A stretch of DNA of 9,121 bases from an uncultured SAR86 cluster bacterium. GTDB lineage: Bacteria > Pseudomonadota > Gammaproteobacteria > Magnimaribacterales > D2472. Both the position numbers and the translations under genes were made by a program. Below the pieces are notes generated by a model. That model made no database searches, was not told where the DNA came from, and saw only the letters and a list, made by a program, of their open reading frames with translations. The stretch lies in contig CALJHI010000058.1 of NCBI GenBank assembly GCA_938075575.1, positions 1-9,121 on the forward strand, written 5' to 3'. Positions 5,599 to 9,121 of the stretch are shown in pieces (the stretch's first letter is position 1; every line of letters begins with the position of its first letter).

Positions 5599-6741
5599 CT
5601 ATTTTCGCTCTAAAGCTTCTATTGAAGGTAATTTTTTGCCTTCCATGAACTCCAAAAATGCTCCTCCACCTGTTGAACAATATGACACATCGTCTTTGTT
5701 TATGAAAGTATTTATTGCGCTAAGAGTTTCGCCGCCGCCTGCAATTGAAAAGCCTTTTGATAAGGCAATTTTAGAGGCAAGATCTCTTGTTCCTTCACAA
5801 AATAATGAGTTTTCAAAAACTCCAAGGGGGCCATTCCAAAGAATTAACTTTGACCTTCTAATTACCTCTTTCATTTCATTTGTAAGTCTCTGATCTAGTA
5901 TCATTTCAGTGCTGCTAACCTCTTCTACTCTTTTTATTAGAACTTGCTCCCCCTCAAAGGTTTGAGATACAACAACTGTTGATGGTAATAAAATTTTTTC
6001 TTTAGAGAGAATCTCTGTTGCGATTTCAAGCATTGAATCTTCAAATAAAGATTTTCCAATTTCAAAGCCGGCAGCTTTAAGGAAAGTATTAGCAATTCCT
6101 CCGCCAACAATAACATGATCAGCCTTATCATTTAAATTATTAATAAGGCCTAATTTAGAGGATACTTTTGCCCCGCCTATGATCGCAAGATATGGTGAAA
6201 GAGCATTATTAAGTGATTTATTTAATGATTTTATTTCTTTTTCTAATAAAAGCCCGGCACAGCACTCTTTGCTTTGTAGTATTGCTGAATGTGTTGATGC
6301 CTGTTCTCTATGAGATGTCCCAAATGCATCAAATACATAAATATCGCCTAATGTTCCAAGCGTCTTTCCAAGCTCCAAACTATTACTTTTCTCGCCCACA
6401 AAAAACCTAATATTCTCTAAAACTTTAACCCTTGATCCAGTAGTAAATATTTCTTTATTTGATATATCTTGAACTAGCTCAACTTTTTCATTAAGTATGT
6501 CTGAGAGACAATTGCAAATAGGCCTTAGAGAATGTTCATCGGTGGGCTCGCCCTCTGAAGGCCTGCCAAGATGACTAATAAGAAGAATTCTGCAGCCATT
6601 TTCTAGAGCAAAATTGATAGTAGGAAGACATGCTTTAATTCTTGATAGATCTTTAATTTGTTTTCCTATCATAGGGACATTCATGTCGACCCTGATAACA
6701 AGATTTTTATCTATAAGGTTTATATCAGCTAGACTCTTCAT
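5599..6741 (-). CDS. pgk: Phosphoglycerate kinase
   Basis: PGK transfers phosphate between 1,3-bisphosphoglycerate and ADP in glycolysis, or the reverse in gluconeogenesis. The 380-residue product is near the usual bacterial length (E. coli 387). Substrate-site residues are present: Asp19 and Asn21 in RVDMNVP, Arg34, SHLGRP (56-61), Arg112 in LENIRF and Arg145 in SHREQASTH. The nucleotide domain shows GGAKVSSK (189-196), GGGIANTF (213-220), WNGPLGVFE (302-310), GGGETL (335-340) and STGGGAFLE (356-364). Two usual positions differ: the Asp of GGGD is Glu338, and the usual DIG motif before the WNGP block reads DQR (residues 283-285). The start overlaps the 3' end of tkt by 17 bp and has no obvious Shine-Dalgarno sequence, so coupling to tkt is likely. 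The fba ribosome site lies in the 18 bp after the TAG stop. Confidence 0.97.
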   Translation of the reverse strand: MKSLADINLIDKNLVIRVDMNVPMIGKQIKDLSRIKACLPTINFALENGCRILLISHLGRPSEGEPTDEHSLRPICNCLSDILNEKVELVQDISNKEIFTTGSRVKVLENIRFFVGEKSNSLELGKTLGTLGDIYVFDAFGTSHREQASTHSAILQSKECCAGLLLEKEIKSLNKSLNNALSPYLAIIGGAKVSSKLGLINNLNDKADHVIVGGGIANTFLKAAGFEIGKSLFEDSMLEIATEILSKEKILLPSTVVVSQTFEGEQVLIKRVEEVSSTEMILDQRLTNEMKEVIRRSKLILWNGPLGVFENSLFCEGTRDLASKIALSKGFSIAGGGETLSAINTFINKDDVSYCSTGGGAFLEFMEGKKLPSIEALERK

Positions 6742-8722
6742 CTAATAATGATTTTGCCATTGAAACAACATTCGGAAGTGTAAAACCAAAGTGCTCTAAA
6801 AGATCATTAGCAGGAGCTGATTCACCAAAACTTTTAATTCCCAAAACCTTATCAGATTTATTTAATAACTTATACCAAGAATCAGGATGTGCCATCTCTA
6901 CAGCAAGTGTTGGAATATTTTTTCCTAAAACTGAAAGTTGGTATTCCTCAGATTGATTTAAGAAAATATCTAAACATGGCATAGAAACTACATTGGCTCT
7001 AATGTTTTGTTTCTCAAGTTCGCCTGATGCATCAATTGCTAATTGAACTTCGCTGCCTGATGCAATTATTGTTAATTGAGGCTCTGAAGTTTCTTTTATT
7101 AAATATCCTCCCTTTTCAATAGCATCAATTTGATCAGGGTTTCTTGAGAGAACTGAGGTGTTTTGTCTGCTAAATATTAAGCAAGTTGGAGTGTCCTCAG
7201 AAGTAACTGCATTTCTCCATGAAATTGCAGTCTCAACTAAGTCAGCCGGTCTCCAGTTATTTAAATTTGGTGTTGCTCTTAGAGTTACTAAGTGCTCTAT
7301 AGGCTGGTGTGTTGGGCCATCCTCTCCTAGAGCAATGGAATCATGAGTATATATAAATGTATTTGGAAGACCCATCAGCGCAGATAGTCTCAAAGCATTT
7401 CTAGCATAATCAGTAAATACTAGGAAAGTTGCTCCATATGGTTTTACCCCTCCATGAAGAGTCATGCCATTCATCATTGCAGACATACCAAATTCTCTCA
7501 CTCCATAATTAATATGGTTGCCGCCTGGACTATTATTGAAAAATACAGAGCTTGAGCTTGAGAATGTATTATTTGATGGAGTTAAGTCAGCAGAGCCTCC
7601 CATAAGTTCTGGCAGTTCTTTTACAAAAAAATCTAAGCATACCTGAGATGCTTTCCTTGTAGCCATAACTGACTTATTTTCGTTAGCTTCTTCAAGAAAG
7701 TTTGCAAAATTTTCTTCGAAATTATCTGTAAGATTGCCATTAATTCTTCTCAATAATTCTGCATGCTTTTCCGGGTTATTTGCCATATAAGAATCCATTA
7801 ACGCATCCCAGTTTTCATTTTCAGTTTTTCCAGAATCTTTGGCGTCCCAAAATTTATAAACACCCTCAGGAACTTCAAACGCCTCATAATTCCAGCCAAG
7901 TGCTTCTCTTGTTTTTTTGATTTCATCATCTCCTAGCGGAGATCCATGAACGCCGGATGTGCCAGATTTATTTGGGGACCCAAACCCAATAGTGGTTTTA
8001 CAAAAAATCATTGAGGGCTTACCAACTTCTTGCTTTGAACTAACAATCGCTTCTGAAATTTCTTCAATATTATGGCCATCTACTTCTATAGTTTGCCACC
8101 CATAACTATTAAATCTTTCAACAGTATTATCTGTAAACCAGTTATCTATCTGTCCATCAATTGATATTCCATTTTGATCATAAAAACATATTAATTTTCC
8201 GAGCTTGTGAGTTCCAGCAAATGAGCAAGCCTCATGCGATACCCCTTCCATCAAACAACCATCTCCCACAAATGCATAAGTAAAATGATCTACTGGGGAC
8301 ATTTCATCTGTATTAAATTGAGCAGCTAAAGATTTTTCAGCAATTGCCATGCCTACAGCATTAGCTATTCCTTGCCCCAATGGGCCTGTTGTTGTTTCTA
8401 TTCCACTATCAATATCATATTCTGGGTGGCCAGGAGTTTTAGACTTGAGTTTTCTAAAATCTTTAATGTCATCAATATTAATTGGGTATCCAGTTAAGTG
8501 GAGTAGGCTATATAGCAACATAGAGCCATGTCCATTAGATAAAACAAATCTATCTCTATTGAACCATTTTGGATTTAACGGATTATGTTTAAGATGATTT
8601 TTCCAGAGAGCTACTGCTATTTCTGCCATCCCCATAGGCATGCCTGGATGTCCGGAATTAGCTTTTTGTACTGCGTCAATGGATAAAAATCTAAGTGCAT
8701 TGGTTGGCTCTGATGGATTCAT
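6725..8722 (-). CDS. tkt: Transketolase
   Basis: Transketolase is a thiamine-diphosphate and Mg2+ dependent enzyme that moves two-carbon units between ketoses and aldoses in the non-oxidative pentose phosphate pathway, linking ribose 5-phosphate with fructose 6-phosphate and glyceraldehyde 3-phosphate. The 665-residue product matches E. coli TktA (663) in length and layout: N-terminal SGHPGMPMG (23-31), GPLGQG (113-118), the ThDP motif GDGCLMEG (153-160) with DQN at 182-184, GFGSPNKSGTSGVHGSPLG (246-264), the pyrimidine-domain YGVREFGM (406-413) with catalytic Glu410, and THDSIALGEDGPTHQP (459-474). The ATG at 8722 has AGGG (8729-8732 on the minus strand) 6 nt upstream and fits the usual N-terminal length. 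It is the first gene of the tkt-pgk-fba-LOG run and is divergent from metK across 161 bp, which contains its likely promoter. Confidence 0.98.
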   Translation of the reverse strand: MNPSEPTNALRFLSIDAVQKANSGHPGMPMGMAEIAVALWKNHLKHNPLNPKWFNRDRFVLSNGHGSMLLYSLLHLTGYPINIDDIKDFRKLKSKTPGHPEYDIDSGIETTTGPLGQGIANAVGMAIAEKSLAAQFNTDEMSPVDHFTYAFVGDGCLMEGVSHEACSFAGTHKLGKLICFYDQNGISIDGQIDNWFTDNTVERFNSYGWQTIEVDGHNIEEISEAIVSSKQEVGKPSMIFCKTTIGFGSPNKSGTSGVHGSPLGDDEIKKTREALGWNYEAFEVPEGVYKFWDAKDSGKTENENWDALMDSYMANNPEKHAELLRRINGNLTDNFEENFANFLEEANENKSVMATRKASQVCLDFFVKELPELMGGSADLTPSNNTFSSSSSVFFNNSPGGNHINYGVREFGMSAMMNGMTLHGGVKPYGATFLVFTDYARNALRLSALMGLPNTFIYTHDSIALGEDGPTHQPIEHLVTLRATPNLNNWRPADLVETAISWRNAVTSEDTPTCLIFSRQNTSVLSRNPDQIDAIEKGGYLIKETSEPQLTIIASGSEVQLAIDASGELEKQNIRANVVSMPCLDIFLNQSEEYQLSVLGKNIPTLAVEMAHPDSWYKLLNKSDKVLGIKSFGESAPANDLLEHFGFTLPNVVSMAKSLLDEESS

Positions 8723-8746
8723 TTTTTTCCCTAAATAAAAAGAATC

Positions 8747-8786
8747 ATAATATTTTAAAATCTAAATTGATAGAAAAAGAAATCAA
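8747..8786 (-). promoter_or_regulatory. Candidate sigma70 promoter for tkt-pgk-fba-LOG
   Basis: On the minus strand TTGATT (8786-8781) is followed after 16 nt by TAGATT (8764-8759), each matching four of six consensus bases. A closer -10 match, TATTAT (8752-8747), lies further downstream but has a poorer -35. Either would give a short leader before the AGGG ribosome site of tkt. In such AT-rich DNA, matches of this quality also arise by chance, so this is a prediction only. Confidence 0.35.
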
Positions 8787-8789
8787 TTT
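8764..8789. repeat. 8-bp perfect inverted repeat, AAATTGAT-N10-ATCAATTT
   Basis: Arms at 8764-8771 and 8782-8789 are perfectly complementary, separated by a purine-only spacer (8772-8781). The arm centres are 18 bp apart, not far from two helical turns, which would suit a dimeric regulator, but no known operator consensus is recognised. Each arm supplies a TTGAT -35-like sequence to one of the two candidate divergent promoters. Confidence 0.55.
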
Positions 8790-8797
8790 TATATAAA
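8767..8797 (+). promoter_or_regulatory. metK: Candidate sigma70 promoter for metK
   Basis: TTGATA (8767-8772, five of six consensus bases) is followed after 17 nt by TATATA (8790-8795), or after 19 nt by TATAAA (8792-8797). Transcription would begin near 8802-8804, leaving a leader of about 80 nt before the metK ATG. An alternative -10-like TAATAAT at 8843-8849 lacks a good -35. Unproven. Confidence 0.4.
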
Positions 8798-8799
8798 AT

Positions 8800-8854
8800 T
8801 TGGTAATTGCTACCAATTGTTATTCTTTAGTATCAAATACTGTAATAATACCAA
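8800..8854 (+). promoter_or_regulatory. Short mutually exclusive hairpins ahead of metK
   Basis: TTGGTA (8800-8805) can pair with TACCAA at 8811-8816 across a 5-nt loop, or with an identical TACCAA at 8849-8854, enclosing a second small hairpin AGTAT-CAA-ATACT (8829-8841). The two pairings of TTGGTA exclude each other. It may be an RNA leader element, a DNA operator, or chance in AT-rich sequence. It does not match a SAM riboswitch class that I can recognise, and the predicted transcript start falls inside or just before the first arm. Confidence 0.3.
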
Positions 8855-8883
8855 TCTAAACCTTAACTAAACGCTAGAAAAAC

Positions 8884-9121
8884 ATGAGCTATATTTTCAC
8901 CTCAGAATCTGTATCAGCAGGTCATCCTGACAAAGTTTGCGATCAAATTTCTGATGCCATTCTGGACGCATATCTTTCTGAAGACCCCAAAAGCAGAGTT
9001 GCCTGCGAAACAATGATTAAAAATAATTTAGTCTTTGTTGCTGGTGAAATAACCTCTCTTGCAAACCCTAATATTGAAGAAGTTATAAGAAAAACAATTA
9101 TTGGAATTGGCTACGATAATG
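8884..9121 (+). CDS. metK: S-adenosylmethionine synthetase (partial, 3' end outside window)
   Basis: MetK condenses ATP and methionine to S-adenosylmethionine, the methyl donor used by UbiE among others. Only the first 79 complete codons are present. The N-terminus FTSESVSAGHPDK (residues 5-17) is the family signature, with His14 and Asp16 at the positions of the E. coli active-site residues, followed by DQISDAILDA (20-29) and VACET. The ATG at 8884 gives the conventional N-terminus. No Shine-Dalgarno sequence is seen just upstream (the preceding bases read CTAGAAAAAC), unusual for a highly expressed gene next to tkt, which has one. It is divergent from tkt. Reading frame is intact to the window edge. 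Confidence 0.97.
   Translation, partial: MSYIFTSESVSAGHPDKVCDQISDAILDAYLSEDPKSRVACETMIKNNLVFVAGEITSLANPNIEEVIRKTIIGIGYDN

Larger units (their letters stand above)
8723..8883. promoter_or_regulatory. Divergent tkt/metK intergenic control region
   Basis: This 161-bp very AT-rich gap is the only real intergenic region in the window and must hold the start signals for both the tkt operon (minus strand) and metK (plus strand). It contains an 8-bp inverted repeat, candidate sigma70 promoters in both directions, and short hairpins ahead of metK, listed separately. I saw no open reading frame of note and no rho-independent terminator in it. Confidence 0.7.

Noticed and set aside
5447..5893. 148-codon open frame on the + strand
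   Set aside because: Antisense to the pgk/fba junction, where both genes have intact conserved motifs; no ribosome site or domain.
8800..8883. Known SAM riboswitch class upstream of metK
   Set aside because: No conserved SAM aptamer core could be recognised by eye; only short AT-rich stems are present.
1..9121. Mobile elements, CRISPR arrays, attachment sites, defence or toxin-antitoxin genes
   Set aside because: The window is filled by intact housekeeping genes with short gaps; no repeats, transposase or integrase motifs were seen.

Overview
This is a compact, AT-rich (roughly one-third G+C by eye), wholly chromosomal-looking bacterial window made of housekeeping genes. Gene order and protein motifs point to a gammaproteobacterium: ubiE-ubiJ-ubiB-tatA-tatB-tatC is the E. 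coli-type order, and a tkt-pgk-fba set divergent from metK resembles the Pseudomonas-type glycolytic locus. Low G+C, overlapping or nearly touching genes and shortened proteins suggest a streamlined genome, perhaps a free-living marine lineage such as SAR86. That placement is inference; no rRNA or marker phylogeny is available here.

Left half, + strand (1-3935): the tail of an unidentified gene overlaps ubiE. ubiE, ubiJ and ubiB follow (C-methyltransferase, SCP2-like accessory lipid-binding protein and ABC1/ADCK-type atypical kinase of ubiquinone biosynthesis), then tatA, tatB and tatC (twin-arginine translocase). Gaps run from a 20-bp overlap to 14 bp, so the run reads as one transcript. Tat exports folded cofactor-bearing proteins and UbiEJB build the respiratory quinone, so the cluster serves the aerobic respiratory membrane. 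tatA (50 codons) is a very short but complete gene.

Right half, - strand (8722 down to 3943): tkt, pgk, a class I fructose-bisphosphate aldolase and a LOG-family nucleotide phosphoribohydrolase, with gaps of -17, 18 and 36 bp, form a second apparent operon. The first three enzymes belong to sugar-phosphate metabolism (non-oxidative pentose phosphate pathway and glycolysis/gluconeogenesis). The two operons converge with only 7 bp between the tatC and LOG stop codons and no visible terminator.

Far right (8723-9121): a 161-bp intergenic region separates tkt from the divergent 5' end of metK (S-adenosylmethionine synthetase), which runs off the window. It holds an 8-bp inverted repeat that appears to carry the -35 elements of two overlapping divergent promoters, and a set of mutually exclusive short hairpins in front of metK.

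No mobile element, CRISPR array, tRNA, rRNA, toxin-antitoxin or defence gene was seen, and I found no convincing new biological system. The points most worth a second look are the tkt/metK control region, the class I aldolase and absent gap/epd in the glycolytic cluster, substitutions in conserved motifs of PGK and UbiB, and the extreme compaction of Tat and UbiB.
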